Positions 26,584 to 35,834 of a stretch of DNA of 64,000 bases are shown one piece after another. The DNA lies in contig NZ_LS422984.1 of NCBI RefSeq assembly GCF_900411375.1, positions 715,350 through 779,349 on the forward strand. The letters run 5' to 3'. The translations under genes and the position numbers were made by a program. The notes under the pieces are model-generated. The model made no database searches. It saw only the letters and a program-made list of their open reading frames with translations, and was not told where the DNA came from. The DNA comes from Lentilactobacillus raoultii. GTDB lineage: Bacteria > Bacillota > Bacilli > Lactobacillales > Lactobacillaceae. Position 1 is the stretch's first letter; the number at the start of each line of letters is the position of its first letter.

Positions 26584-28347
26584 ATGACACCTCAAGAATT
26601 ACTTAAAATCAAATTTGGTTACGACAGTTTCCGACCAGGACAGGCGACGGCAATTAATGACATTTTAGCCCACAAAAATGTGCTTACCATTATGCCGACA
26701 GGCGGTGGAAAATCATTATGTTACCAAATTCCGGCACTGTTACTTGATGGCGTGACACTAGTAGTTTCGCCTTTAATCGCGCTGATGAAGGATCAGGTGG
26801 ATGCGTTGAATGAAAACGGCATTCCGGCGACCTTTATTAATAGCACGTTAAGCTTTGACGAAATTGATAACCGCTTTAAGCAGGCTAAAAATAGTGAGGT
26901 GAAATTACTGTATGTCTCACCGGAGCGGCTGGATTCTGGGGCTTTTTCTCAATTGGCGGCTTTGCCGATTGATTTGGTGGCCGTAGATGAAGCTCACTGC
27001 ATTTCTCAGTGGGGTCATGATTTTCGGCCCAGCTATTTAGCGTTAACCAATCATTTGCATCAATTGCCAAGTCACCCAGCCATTATTGCTTTAACGGCCA
27101 CTGCAACCCCAAGAGTGGCTGAAGACATCAAAGCTCGTTTAGGACTTAGTGAAGAAGTTAAGACTGGTTTCGAACGTGACAATTTAGCCTTTAAAGTGGT
27201 GAAAAATCAGGATAGTGACCGGTATTTATTGGACTATCTAAAATTAAATTCAGATCAGTCAGGGATTATTTATGCCAGTACGCGAAAAGAAGTTGAACGA
27301 CTGACACGGTTACTTCAAAAGTATCATTTTTCAGTGACAATGTATCACGGTGGTCTTAGTCGTGACGAGCGGCGGCAAAATCAAGATGACTTTCTTTACG
27401 ACCGAGCGTTAGTGATGGTGGCAACCAATGCTTTTGGCATGGGCATTGACAAGAGTAATGTCCGCTTTGTGATTCATGACTCGATTCCCGGCAGCTTGGA
27501 GGCTTATTATCAGGAAGCTGGTCGAGCGGGCCGAGATGGGCTGCCAAGCGAAGCCATTTTATTGTTTAAAATGGCTGATGTTCAGACGCAACACTTCTTC
27601 ATTGAGCAGTCTGATCGCAATGAGCAGGTTAAGGAACGGGAATTTCAAAAACTACAGACAATGGTTCAGTACGCCAATACGGAAGAATGTCTCCAGCAGT
27701 TTATCTTGCACTACTTTGGTGAGGAAGGGCCGACTTGCGGTCGCTGCAGTAATTGTCTTGATACCCGTGAATCCCAAGATATTACGGTTGAGACGCAGAA
27801 AGTTCTGTCATGTGTTCGTCGAATGAATGAGCACTTTGGCAAAACATTAGTGGCACAAGTATTAGCAGGTTCCAAGGACCAAAAGGTGATGAAATTTCAC
27901 TTTAATACGTTGTCAACTTATGGCATCATGCAGGATCAATCTAAGCGCCAAATTACGGAGTTAATCGATTATTTAACCGCTGCCGGCTATTTAACGGCAG
28001 AAGGCGGTCAGTTTCCGGTGTTAAAAGTCACACCACTGGGGTTGACCGTTTTAACGGGGCAGCAAAAAGTTTCTCGTAAGGTGGCTGTTCAAGCTACTAA
28101 GGCATTGCCGGAAAATGATGAGCTATTTGAACAGTTGCGGTATTTACGACGTCAATTGGCCGAAGAGCAGCACGTGCCACCGTTCGTGATCTTTTCGGAT
28201 AAGGCATTGCATGAAATGAGCGCTCAACTACCAACGACAGCTAGTGAATTTTTGGACGTTAAGGGCGTCGGTGAAAGTAAATTAGCCAAGTATGGGGATC
28301 AGTTTCTGAAAGTCATTGCTGAGTATCGTGCGGAGATTGAAGCGTGA
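26584..28347 (+). CDS. recQ: ATP-dependent DNA helicase RecQ
   Basis: 587 aa. All RecQ parts are visible: Walker A (MPTGGGKSLC), DEAH box (VDEAHCISQWGHDFRPSY), helicase motif VI (QEAGRAGRDG), the zinc-binding Cys cluster (CGRCSNC near residue 385) and an HRDC domain at the C-terminus (LRRQLAEEQHVPPFVIFSD). It unwinds 3'-tailed and forked DNA in recombination repair. The length is normal. It is transcribed alone. Confidence 0.95.
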   Translation: MTPQELLKIKFGYDSFRPGQATAINDILAHKNVLTIMPTGGGKSLCYQIPALLLDGVTLVVSPLIALMKDQVDALNENGIPATFINSTLSFDEIDNRFKQAKNSEVKLLYVSPERLDSGAFSQLAALPIDLVAVDEAHCISQWGHDFRPSYLALTNHLHQLPSHPAIIALTATATPRVAEDIKARLGLSEEVKTGFERDNLAFKVVKNQDSDRYLLDYLKLNSDQSGIIYASTRKEVERLTRLLQKYHFSVTMYHGGLSRDERRQNQDDFLYDRALVMVATNAFGMGIDKSNVRFVIHDSIPGSLEAYYQEAGRAGRDGLPSEAILLFKMADVQTQHFFIEQSDRNEQVKEREFQKLQTMVQYANTEECLQQFILHYFGEEGPTCGRCSNCLDTRESQDITVETQKVLSCVRRMNEHFGKTLVAQVLAGSKDQKVMKFHFNTLSTYGIMQDQSKRQITELIDYLTAAGYLTAEGGQFPVLKVTPLGLTVLTGQQKVSRKVAVQATKALPENDELFEQLRYLRRQLAEEQHVPPFVIFSDKALHEMSAQLPTTASEFLDVKGVGESKLAKYGDQFLKVIAEYRAEIEA

Positions 28348-28466
28348 GAATAATGCTCACCATTGTCGTCGCCTTTTTATCGATTATTTTAAGAATTTTG
28401 TGCCACTTTTTACTAAATTGGTTATAATAGAATTGTATACAAGCTAATCTTAAAGGAGTGGTCAGA

Positions 28467-29027
28467 ATGGTTGAAAGGTATCGGGCTGAAATTAAGGCAT
28501 TGAATGGTGACAAACTGGGTAGTCATCCAAGTGGTGAGGCAGATTTTACGGTTGATGGTGATACTTTAACAGTCGAAATTACGATGGATCAGACGTCGCC
28601 GAACACGCAACATTGGATGCATTTTCATGGTTTTCCAGATGGGCGGGATGCTCAGCCGGCAACTGCCGCTCAGGATATCAATCACGATGGTTACGTTGAT
28701 CTGCCGGAAACTGAACCGGTTTCGGGAACCACAATGGTACCATTCAATGATCAACCGGAAAAAATGGCAATTCCGACTGATACTTATCCGGTTTCGGACG
28801 ATCATGGGCATTTTCATTATAAAAAAGAGGTGCCGTTGGCTGATATCAAAGCCAAGTTCAAAGAAACCTTCAACGATGATGATCTGCAATTGGAAAAACG
28901 TGTCATCTATGTTCATGGAATTCCTAATGATGTTGACTTACCAGAAACGGTTAAGGGAACCGTGATGGATTACGATCCGCATACAACTTTGCCGATCGCA
29001 ACTGGAAAAATCGAAAAGCTGAACTAA
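28467..29027 (+). CDS. Conserved cytoplasmic protein with an EF-hand-type calcium loop
   Basis: 186 aa without signal peptide or membrane segment. Residues 70-81 (DINHDGYVDLPE) fit the EF-hand/dockerin loop with Asp/Asn at 1, 3, 5, 9 and Glu at 12. A His-rich segment (HWMHFHGFPDG, 49-59) and another (DDHGHFHYKK) could bind metal. I recognise no family. Start: the ATG at 28467 is 8 nt after GGAG; an upstream GTG at 28458 overlaps that site. It is followed by a strong terminator and is monocistronic. Confidence 0.75.
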   Translation: MVERYRAEIKALNGDKLGSHPSGEADFTVDGDTLTVEITMDQTSPNTQHWMHFHGFPDGRDAQPATAAQDINHDGYVDLPETEPVSGTTMVPFNDQPEKMAIPTDTYPVSDDHGHFHYKKEVPLADIKAKFKETFNDDDLQLEKRVIYVHGIPNDVDLPETVKGTVMDYDPHTTLPIATGKIEKLN

Positions 29028-29050
29028 AAATTAATTAGAAATGTTAAAAC

Positions 29051-29087
29051 CGGGATTGAAAGCTACTTGGCCTTCAATCCCGATTTT
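29051..29087 (+). terminator. Rho-independent terminator
   Basis: A 12-bp perfect stem (CGGGATTGAAAG with its complement) and an 8-nt loop, followed by a T run. Confidence 0.9.
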
Positions 29088-29152
29088 TCAAAAGAAAAAG
29101 CCATCCCGACGACTGTCGAAGATGACTAAAATTAATTGGTTAATGAGTTAGT

Positions 29153-29785
29153 TTAGCCTAATGACCAAGCACTCATACCTTGTTGATTGTAAAGACTTAC
29201 GGCTGCGTTCACTTGATCCTGAACTGAACCGCCATTAATGTGCATGTTTTGGAATAAACCGTAGGCACCACTTGAACTGTTTCGAACAGATGGTTGCCAG
29301 TTGGATTCACGTGAGATGATTGCATCCCAAGTTGATGCTGAAACACCGGTTCTAGAAGCCATTTGGCTCAGAACGTAGCTCTTAGTGCTGTTACCGTATG
29401 AAGCAGTGCTGTTTTGACTTGAAGTTGAAGTCGTGTTAGCAGTGTTGTTGCTAGTAGCAGCTGGTTGACTGTAGCTGGTCTTTTGCTGAGCAGTGGTAGT
29501 TGTCTGAGGAGCTGCTGAAGTAGTGGTGGTAGTAGCAGCGTTTGAAGTTCCATCAGGAATTACCAACTGTTGACCAGGAACGATCATGTGGTTTGAAATG
29601 TTGTTTGCATTTTCGATTGCATTGATTGATGAACCGAATTGTTGCGAGATTGCCCAAACGGAATCGCCGGACTTAACGGTGTAGGTCGAAGATGCACTGG
29701 CACCTGCTGCGCCTGCAAAGAACAAGCCAACGGCAGCTGCTGATGTTGCGAGAATGGTGGTAATAAATTTTTTCAAAATAGACAC
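29153..29785 (-). CDS. Apf-like LysM protein with C-terminal transglycosylase-like domain
   Basis: 210 aa, secreted: a signal peptide (about 1-32, ending SASA) is followed by a LysM domain ([18 protein letters not shown] to [10 protein letters not shown]), a Thr/Ser/Gln linker and a C-terminal domain ([34 protein letters not shown]) of the aggregation-promoting factor/lytic transglycosylase type. It binds peptidoglycan and probably helps cell-wall turnover. The catalytic Glu would be that of ISRESNW. It is preceded by a long non-coding region, as is common for these highly expressed genes. Confidence 0.88.
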   Translation of the reverse strand: MSILKKFITTILATSAAAVGLFFAGAAGASASSTYTVKSGDSVWAISQQFGSSINAIENANNISNHMIVPGQQLVIPDGTSNAATTTTTSAAPQTTTTAQQKTSYSQPAATSNNTANTTSTSSQNSTASYGNSTKSYVLSQMASRTGVSASTWDAIISRESNWQPSVRNSSSGAYGLFQNMHINGGSVQDQVNAAVSLYNQQGMSAWSLG

Positions 29786-30389
29786 TCCTATAAGATAGAT
29801 TCGAGAAATTTCTGCTTCTTGCGATTGTTAACCAACAACGATTAACTCCTAAGAGTATAGCCGGTTATTGTTACGAGACAATATCGAGAAGTGTACGAGT
29901 TTGTTTCGGTGAAGTGACTTATCTTACAGCCAAGTAATATATGTAATGTCGATTGCGGCCTAATTCTTTTTTGAAAATGATTGTTGAGACAGAGATGAAA
30001 ACGATCACAGATCGAAATTAAATGTTACAGGAATATTTCAAAAGGGCTGTTTTTTAGCAGCTCGTAATATAAAAATTGCTTTTTTGGCGTCACTTTTGAC
30101 AGGATTTTAGTTAAAAAAACTGGTTTTTAATGATTTTAATTTCGAATTTGCTTTTTTAAAATAGTCGTTGATGATCATTTTGTTGTCGAATCACAATATC
30201 AATAAAATATATCGTTATTTTGAAGAAGACTTATCCATGAATTAATGGATAATGGGAATTCGTTTGACTTGTCAATAGTTGCTTATTGACTTGTACCGCG
30301 CCATGTGATGCAGATTGTTAGTGTAACAAGGTTCTCCAAAATCTCTTGAAGAAAATTATGGTGACAATCCAAAGTTAATTAACCAAAAA
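29786..30389. other. Long AT-rich region without genes
   Basis: About 600 bp upstream of the Apf-like gene and downstream of the YfhO gene. I find no ORF, no tRNA and no strong hairpin. It should hold the promoter of the Apf-like gene and perhaps a long 5' leader. A weak direct-repeat box near 29935-29955 (GTAAT twice) could be a WalR-like site, but its spacing is wrong. Confidence 0.5.
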
Positions 30390-30433
30390 ACGACGCTCCC
30401 TTCAGCAAAATCACTTACTTTGGGAGCGTCGTC
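30390..30433 (-). terminator. Terminator of the YfhO gene
   Basis: CGACGCTCCC (30391-30400) pairs with GGGAGCGTCG (30422-30431). The minus strand runs into a T tract. Confidence 0.85.
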
Positions 30434-30445
30434 TATAACGAAGGA

Positions 30446-33106
30446 TTATTTAGTTGTTGACTGATTGATACCGGTTACTCGGCGGCGTCTGTAATGTTTG
30501 TAGCCAAGAAATCCAAGTGAGCCAATTAGCGTGACTAATGAGAGGGTTAAGCCGTAGTTGAAGCCAACTGGTGTGTACGTGAATTTAACGGTGTGTTTTC
30601 CTTTATTGACCGTAATATACATAAACATGTTGGCCCACCTCTTTGGTGTAACGCGTTTACCATCGACGGTTGCCGACCAGCCCTTGGAATAAGGAATCGT
30701 CGTAGTCATCGTTCGATCATCGCTTGGGGAAGTGATAGTCCCGGTAATGGTTCGATTGTTGAACTTGGTTACCTTATAAGGATTCTTCTTGAGGTCATTG
30801 GTCAGCTGCTTGACTTTATTATTATCAAGCGCGTACAAGTAGACATTTTCCATTGGCGCATGGTTGACGTTGGCGAGAATCTGCAGATGAACGGTTCGGT
30901 TGCGATTGGTCCCCGTTGTAAAGTTCAAGAGGGTCTCCTTTGCTGAAGTCCGATATTGCTGCAGTGGCTTATTATCTACCAGATAGCTGAGTGTATCTTG
31001 CGCCATTCGAGGCCCAAGTGACATGTAATAAGAAGTATGTTTTTTGATTGGGACCGTTAGTGTTAATCCAGCCGGCTCAGTTTTATCCTTCTTGCGAATT
31101 TGGGAATTGGAAAAATCAGCAGCCGGATAGGCATTATCGTACGTTACTTTGGTGGGCCGGACAGTTGAAAACAAATTGCCGACCTTGGGATCCAGTTGAG
31201 AAGCAATTTGATTTTGATAAGCGGCCGTTTCATCCATATCGTTGATCGGGAACATGAATTGACGTCTGGATAAGAAACCAAGGGGAAGCGCATATGGATT
31301 TTGATAGACGTTGATCAAATCGGTGTGGGTTTTCTTTGTATAATCGGCTAAATCAGGTCTGGATGTTAGCGGTGTTAAATAATTTAAGGATCGCCGCGAC
31401 TCAGCTTTGTTTTTAACGTGTCTCGGAGTAAAGTAGTATTTCATCGATAATAAAGAATCCGTAAACATCGTCCCGTTTGAGTAAACCGCATAGTACGTGC
31501 CACTAGGATTACCGATATTGTTATAGAATCGAGTAGTGGCGGTCTCCAGAGTAGAGGAGAAGACCGAACCACCATAGAAATTACCGGTCATTGCGTCATT
31601 TCTGGTCCGGCTAAATGTTGCGGCAGTTCGATAAAAGTTGGGGTCCAGCTTTTTGGTTTTAGCACTGGCCGCTCTCATTAAGGTTGAAAACTCAGTGTAA
31701 TTGGCAGCGTCCAAGTAGGTTAAAGTAGCGAGCGACACACTCAGGTTGGTCGCCATTTCCGCGCCGACCACTAAGAATAGCAGGATTGGGAACAGGGCTT
31801 TGTGGGCAGATCGACGCCAGAAAAATAGGAGTAAAGCTGACAATAGCAGAAAAATAATGGCGGTGATCAATTTACCAATTGTTAAAAATTCGAACTTCTT
31901 GATCGCAATCAGGATGTAAGTAAATCCAAGGACAATGATCCCGGTTGAAATCCCAAAAGCTAAGCGGGATAAGCCGTGTGCCAATATTTCCTGGAGAGTT
32001 GAAAAGGCAATTAGGATCATTAAGAAAGAAAAGACAAATGAAAACCGGTATGGATACCAAACGGGAAGTGCCAAGCCATGCCACAAGACATCCAGTGGTT
32101 CAAAGCACATTGATAAGATCAAAAAGGCCAGCATTAGGCCATTCGCAACTTTTAAGCGGCGTTTAATTGTGGGCGCAAAGAAGTAGTAAAGACACATCAT
32201 CAAGGCCAGACTGCCGATAAAAATATTGGGTGTCCCCTTTGGGAGCTGAGTGAAGTCAAACCCACCATTGACAAATTTAGCAATCATTCGGAATGGGTTG
32301 TATTCTAATTCAAAGAAAAAGGGCGACTGTGAGAAGTCCGATTTGCTTTTGAGCAACGCATAAAAAGTCGGGATGAGGATCCATGCTGAAAGGGCGCCAC
32401 TGATTAGGGATGCTCCCAGCCATTTGAGCAGAACTTTTATATAGGAAGAAGTTGTCTGATAAGCTTTGCAAAGGGTAAAAATAATTGCGTAGGCGGAAAC
32501 AAAAATTGCGATCATCCAGCCAATATAATAGTTAATCATTAAAATGGCGGCCAGTGAGATGATGTAAAGTTTACTGGAACCACCCTTTAACAAGGTGATT
32601 AAGCCGAGATAGATTAATGGCAGTAAGATCACACCGTCCACCCACAGCGTATTTAATTGGTTGGCAACCATCCAACCCATTAAGGCGTAGGTGGTTGAAA
32701 GAGCCCCAATTAACCAGCCGTTAGTTTGATGAAGTTTAGTTAACAGGTAGCCGAAAGTTAAACCAGATAGTGCGTATTTTAGAATGGTAATCACGCCCAC
32801 CACGGCTGGTAATTTACTGAGCGGGAATAATAGGATCAGCAGATTCAAAGGACTCATCAAATAATAGCTCCAAGTACCGAGCATATCGCCACCAAGGGCT
32901 TTGTTGAATGAGTAAAAAATGCCGCTTGGATTATGTAGGAGCGTTGTCCTAAAATAAGTAAAAAAGTCGATATATTGTTGGCCCATGTCGACCGTCATAA
33001 CTGAAGAATTGCCGAATGGTGCAAAATGTCGATAAATAAAATAGCCCGTAACGATTATTAATGGGGTAAAAAAGCTAAGAAGTAGCGCGGACCGCTTCGA
33101 TTTCAT
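30446..33106 (-). CDS. YfhO-family polytopic membrane protein
   Basis: 886 aa with about 12-13 N-terminal transmembrane helices, a large extracellular part (about 480-860) and a final helix near the C-terminus followed by RRRR-type residues. The N-terminal block (TVDMGQQYIDFFTYFR and GGDMLGTWSYYLMSP) is diagnostic of the YfhO family, whose members are GT-C-like and implicated in glycosylation of lipoteichoic acid. The ATG at 33106 is favoured; an ATG at 33127 lacks a ribosome site and its codons form that site. It is monocistronic. Confidence 0.88.
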   Translation of the reverse strand: MKSKRSALLLSFFTPLIIVTGYFIYRHFAPFGNSSVMTVDMGQQYIDFFTYFRTTLLHNPSGIFYSFNKALGGDMLGTWSYYLMSPLNLLILLFPLSKLPAVVGVITILKYALSGLTFGYLLTKLHQTNGWLIGALSTTYALMGWMVANQLNTLWVDGVILLPLIYLGLITLLKGGSSKLYIISLAAILMINYYIGWMIAIFVSAYAIIFTLCKAYQTTSSYIKVLLKWLGASLISGALSAWILIPTFYALLKSKSDFSQSPFFFELEYNPFRMIAKFVNGGFDFTQLPKGTPNIFIGSLALMMCLYYFFAPTIKRRLKVANGLMLAFLILSMCFEPLDVLWHGLALPVWYPYRFSFVFSFLMILIAFSTLQEILAHGLSRLAFGISTGIIVLGFTYILIAIKKFEFLTIGKLITAIIFLLLSALLLFFWRRSAHKALFPILLFLVVGAEMATNLSVSLATLTYLDAANYTEFSTLMRAASAKTKKLDPNFYRTAATFSRTRNDAMTGNFYGGSVFSSTLETATTRFYNNIGNPSGTYYAVYSNGTMFTDSLLSMKYYFTPRHVKNKAESRRSLNYLTPLTSRPDLADYTKKTHTDLINVYQNPYALPLGFLSRRQFMFPINDMDETAAYQNQIASQLDPKVGNLFSTVRPTKVTYDNAYPAADFSNSQIRKKDKTEPAGLTLTVPIKKHTSYYMSLGPRMAQDTLSYLVDNKPLQQYRTSAKETLLNFTTGTNRNRTVHLQILANVNHAPMENVYLYALDNNKVKQLTNDLKKNPYKVTKFNNRTITGTITSPSDDRTMTTTIPYSKGWSATVDGKRVTPKRWANMFMYITVNKGKHTVKFTYTPVGFNYGLTLSLVTLIGSLGFLGYKHYRRRRVTGINQSTTK

Positions 33107-33202
33107 TTGAATATTCCATCCTCTCATAAATATTGATACTTATAATATCATACCATTTTGAACGATTAGGTTGGGACAAACTTTTAATTTATTAGAATTT
33201 AA

Positions 33203-33253
33203 AACAGCCTCGGAAGCCAAAATCGGGTTCTTGACTTCTGAGACTGTTTTGAT
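33203..33253 (-). terminator. Terminator of the lipoprotein gene
   Basis: An imperfect 18-bp stem (AAAACAGCCTCGGAAG and its partner ACTTCTGAGACTGTTTT) with G-T pairs. It lies downstream of the 33344 gene. Confidence 0.65.
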
Positions 33254-33306
33254 GATTGAGTTAGCTTGTGCTTAAATCTGTTTAGTGTTATTCCCGTAAG
33301 CAGGTC

Positions 33307-33343
33307 TTTACACTCCGGAGTTTAACCGCTTGAATCCACTCAC
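33307..33343 (-). repeat. Structured repeat family, partial unit
   Basis: About 37 bp, nearly identical to the start of the unit at 35700-35834. On the minus strand it reads GTGAGTGGATTCAAGCGG and begins directly after the TAA stop codon of the lipoprotein gene. Confidence 0.75.
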
Positions 33344-34096
33344 TTATTTAAACATATACTTAGCCAAGCCCGCTGGGAATTTCTTTGACGAAGTAATGAT
33401 GTTCTGTGGGATGTCGACCTTCTTAACTTTGTTGATATCCGCATAACTGCCGTCAACTGTACTGGTTGAAGATTCACCCTTACTTGTGTACTGGATCTTA
33501 ATATGAGACTTGGTTGGCAGGTAAGATTTCTTGTTAACAGTATATTTGAACGTTAGATGAGAAACTTTGATTTTATCGGCATTTTGTTTACCAGCTTTCC
33601 CAGACTGCTCAACCAAAATATTTTTGGCTGTATTGGTAGCCTTTTTACTATCCCCGTCATATGACAACGTGTAGGTCTTGTCGTTGGTCTTTAGCTTCAA
33701 GTCTTTCTTAATGCCTTTTAAGATTTGAGAAGCCGACTTGGCAGACATTTGGTTACGGGTGTTTGAAAGGATTTGACTGTTTTTGTCAACCTTTTGCTTA
33801 TACCAAATTTTATTCATTTGAATATAGAGCATATTCTTATTGATGTAATAATGGCTGGTTGGTTGACTTTGATTTGATTGGTTCAAAGCAACTACAAATG
33901 GTTTTAATGTAAAGGTCCCGCCGTCGATGGTTTGTTGAGTACCGGTGCTGTTAGTTGTTTTCAACGTAATAATGGCTTGGCCACTCTTGATGGAATCAGC
34001 TGCATCAGCGGACTTTGAAACGACCTTTGATGTATTGGCACAGCCCCCCAAGGCTAACAAGCAGACCCCCAAGACGAACAGCATTGCTTTCTTCAT
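33344..34096 (-). CDS. Secreted lipoprotein (DUF6612-like)
   Basis: 250 aa. Signal peptide with lipobox LGGC and acylated Cys near residue 18, then a beta-rich domain (KSGQAIITLKTT, MLYIQMNKIWYKQKV, YLPTKSHIKIQYT) resembling the LppX/DUF6612 family of lipid- or wall-associated lipoproteins. Function unknown. ATG at 34096 has GGAGG upstream; an earlier in-frame TTG lies in that site. A repeat unit starts at its stop codon. Confidence 0.78.
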   Translation of the reverse strand: MKKAMLFVLGVCLLALGGCANTSKVVSKSADAADSIKSGQAIITLKTTNSTGTQQTIDGGTFTLKPFVVALNQSNQSQPTSHYYINKNMLYIQMNKIWYKQKVDKNSQILSNTRNQMSAKSASQILKGIKKDLKLKTNDKTYTLSYDGDSKKATNTAKNILVEQSGKAGKQNADKIKVSHLTFKYTVNKKSYLPTKSHIKIQYTSKGESSTSTVDGSYADINKVKKVDIPQNIITSSKKFPAGLAKYMFK

Positions 34097-34274
34097 AAAA
34101 AATTCCTCCAAATTAATTCAAAATATTGTTTTCACTGCCAATTAAATTGCATGACAAATGAACAAGTACAATAATCATTCTAACACGCGGGCCCGCTTGA
34201 TGAAATTAAGAATTTACCGCGTTTTTAAAGTAGAACTGTTTAGTAATGATTAAAAATGACCACTGAATTTGTTA

Positions 34275-34709
34275 TTAATGACCAATCTTGTAATAAGATT
34301 GACGATTTGTATTTTTAGCCCCATTACCAACAATGATTTTGTTTTTGCTGGTTTTCTTAACGGTGATCACAGATGCCGGTTGATTCGATAACTGGGTTTG
34401 AATTAAATAAGTGCCCTTTCTGATCTTTTGATAATCTACCTGGTGGATTTTAAAACGCAGGGTTTTGTTGTTGATGGTTGCTGAATTAGCAAGGGATGTT
34501 TTGCTAAAAGACAATGTGTAATAGATAGTTGCCGTGCCTTTAGCGGTGGCTTCTTTTCTGGCGTTGGATTTCCAATTGCCGCGAAGGACTGTTGGTGTGC
34601 CACGATGCCAAGCGGCGGCATGAGTCGCAACTGGTACCAAAGCCATTGTTAAGATCAGGACAACGGTTAATGCTGTCAGCTTTTTTTCAATTGACCAAAT
34701 TTGTTTAAT
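34275..34709 (-). CDS. Small secreted protein, WHxGTP family
   Basis: About 144 aa. A hydrophobic signal peptide ends at THAAA; the mature protein begins with WHRGTPTVLRGNW and continues as a basic beta-rich domain. It is related to the proteins at 35033 and 46438. There is no ATG, GTG or TTG in a usable place: GGAGGTGA (34718-34725) is followed by ATC at 34712 (8 nt after GGAGG) and ATT at 34709 (11 nt), which are the likeliest starts. Function unknown, perhaps a cell-wall or bacteriocin-like factor. Confidence 0.6.
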   Translation of the reverse strand: MKQIWSIEKKLTALTVVLILTMALVPVATHAAAWHRGTPTVLRGNWKSNARKEATAKGTATIYYTLSFSKTSLANSATINNKTLRFKIHQVDYQKIRKGTYLIQTQLSNQPASVITVKKTSKNKIIVGNGAKNTNRQSYYKIGH

Positions 34710-34794
34710 GATAAGCTTCACCTCCACTCAAATATTAGCATTAGTCGGCTTAGCTGCCAAGGAGGAGAATATTTAGCTGCCAAATTAAAAACGG

Positions 34795-34824
34795 GGTCAA
34801 AACAAATTAGGACTTGTTTTGGCC
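34795..34824 (-). terminator. Hairpin terminator, minus strand
   Basis: An 11-bp stem (GGTCAAAACAA and its complement), with a T run on the minus strand. No clear gene feeds into it. Confidence 0.55.
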
Positions 34825-34980
34825 TCGCTTAGACATTAGTGCCCCTGCCAAGGACCTTTATTATACATCTGATTAAAGTTGATGACTGATTAATCTCAAC
34901 AATATTTTCTGAAGACCAGTTATCCCTGTCACAATGGTAAAAGTTGAAATTAAGAATTGGTTTCAAAATTGTCGTACCCG

Positions 34981-35009
34981 TTGGCAAAAGATTCACCTCG
35001 TGATATATT
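34981..35009 (+). promoter_or_regulatory. Promoter of the 35033 gene
   Basis: TTGGCA (34981-34986), a 17-bp spacer, TATATT (35004-35009) with a TG one base before it. Transcription should start about 16 nt before the ATG, leaving a very short leader. Confidence 0.7.
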
Positions 35010-35032
35010 AGGGACATTGGAGGATGATTTAT

Positions 35033-35458
35033 ATGAATATGACTAAATTCGCAACAAAAGCATCGATTACTTTGGGGCTGACTTTAGGTTTGGGGTTATT
35101 CGCCACACAACAACCAGCTCAAGCTGCTAAGTGGCACAAGGGCACTCCTTCTGCTGTTCGGGGGACTTGGAAGACCAAATCAACCAATATCTCCTTGGGG
35201 TCAAAGAAAACAAGCTCTTATGAAAAACTGACGATTGGCAAGACGGCCATTTCCGATTACATTTACACAGGTAAAAACAAGTTGGGAATGAAGGGGACGT
35301 CGGCAAAGTACGCAGCAACCGGGAAACATACCTACATAATTAAGGCAAAAGTTTCCAAGAAGACGACCACACTTCATGTCAAAAAGTTAAGTAACAAAGT
35401 GATTGAAGTGGGAACCGGCACGAAGAATCTTAATCCTGCCAAGTATTACAAAGCTTAA
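35033..35458 (+). CDS. Small secreted protein, WHxGTP family
   Basis: 141 aa. A signal peptide (about 1-31, ending AQAA) is followed by KWHKGTPSAVRGTWKTK and a Lys-rich domain that ends KNLNPAKYYKA. The motif and layout match the proteins at 34275 and 46438. ATG at 35033 is 9 nt after GGAGG; the ATG at 35024 is too close. The strong promoter and a good terminator suggest substantial expression. Function unknown. Confidence 0.72.
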   Translation: MNMTKFATKASITLGLTLGLGLFATQQPAQAAKWHKGTPSAVRGTWKTKSTNISLGSKKTSSYEKLTIGKTAISDYIYTGKNKLGMKGTSAKYAATGKHTYIIKAKVSKKTTTLHVKKLSNKVIEVGTGTKNLNPAKYYKA

Positions 35459-35477
35459 ACTTGAAACTTCTTAAATA

Positions 35478-35524
35478 AAGTTAGTTAAAGACTGGCAGAA
35501 CGCCATTTTTAACTAACTTTTTTT
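35478..35524 (+). terminator. Rho-independent terminator
   Basis: AAGTTAGTTAAA with a perfect partner TTTAACTAACTT and a long T run. Confidence 0.85.
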
Positions 35525-35574
35525 GATGCCGCTGTTCAGCAGTTCACTCGAATTTTAGTGACAAATTACGGTTT

Positions 35575-35690
35575 TGTTTCTAAGAATAGATCGAGGTATG
35601 ATAGAAAGTGCCTTGGGAGGACGTTTTAACAGCAAAAAAGCGTTAAACTTCGAATTTGATTTCGATAGGTTTAACGCTTTTTTGCTGTTG
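35575..35690 (+). ncRNA. Candidate small RNA between promoter and terminator
   Basis: TTGTTT (35575-35580), 17 bp, TATGAT (35598-35603) forms a plausible promoter with no start codon behind it. About 25 nt downstream begins a 21-bp perfect inverted repeat (35629-35649 with 35670-35690) whose 3' arm contains T6, a strong terminator. The product would be a short RNA of about 75 nt with a GGGAGGA segment that could touch ribosome sites or 16S-like targets. No homologue is known to me. Confidence 0.35.
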
Positions 35691-35699
35691 AGTGTTTTT

Positions 35700-35834
35700 T
35701 CCCCACTCACTTAGGACAGTTACCCAAAGCAACACCACTCCGTATAAGGGATGATTGATTCAAAAAATCCAAAGCCCGGATTTCCCGAATCAACGCCTTA
35801 CATTCCGGAGTTTAACCGCTTGAATCCACTCACT
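35700..35834 (-). repeat. Structured repeat family, full unit
   Basis: About 135 bp read on the minus strand from the stop codon of the permease gene. The unit folds into a long imperfect hairpin: inner arms TTGATTC and GAATCAA, outer arms CCTTAnnn and TATAAGG-like. It ends in CTGTCCTAAGTGAG, where the next unit would begin. Related units lie at 33307, 42288 and 55548-55825. Confidence 0.75.

Noticed and set aside
29930-29960. WalR-type box upstream of the Apf-like gene
   Set aside because: Two GTAAT copies are present but with the wrong spacing for the WalR consensus.
32000-32190. Plus-strand ORFs opposite the YfhO gene
   Set aside because: No ribosome site and no domain; they mirror codon structure of the minus-strand gene.
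34829-34987. Minus-strand ORF of about 52 aa with GAGGTGA before a TTG and a terminator after it
   Set aside because: It overlaps the strong plus-strand promoter of the 35033 gene, has no recognised domain, and its composition is not clearly coding.
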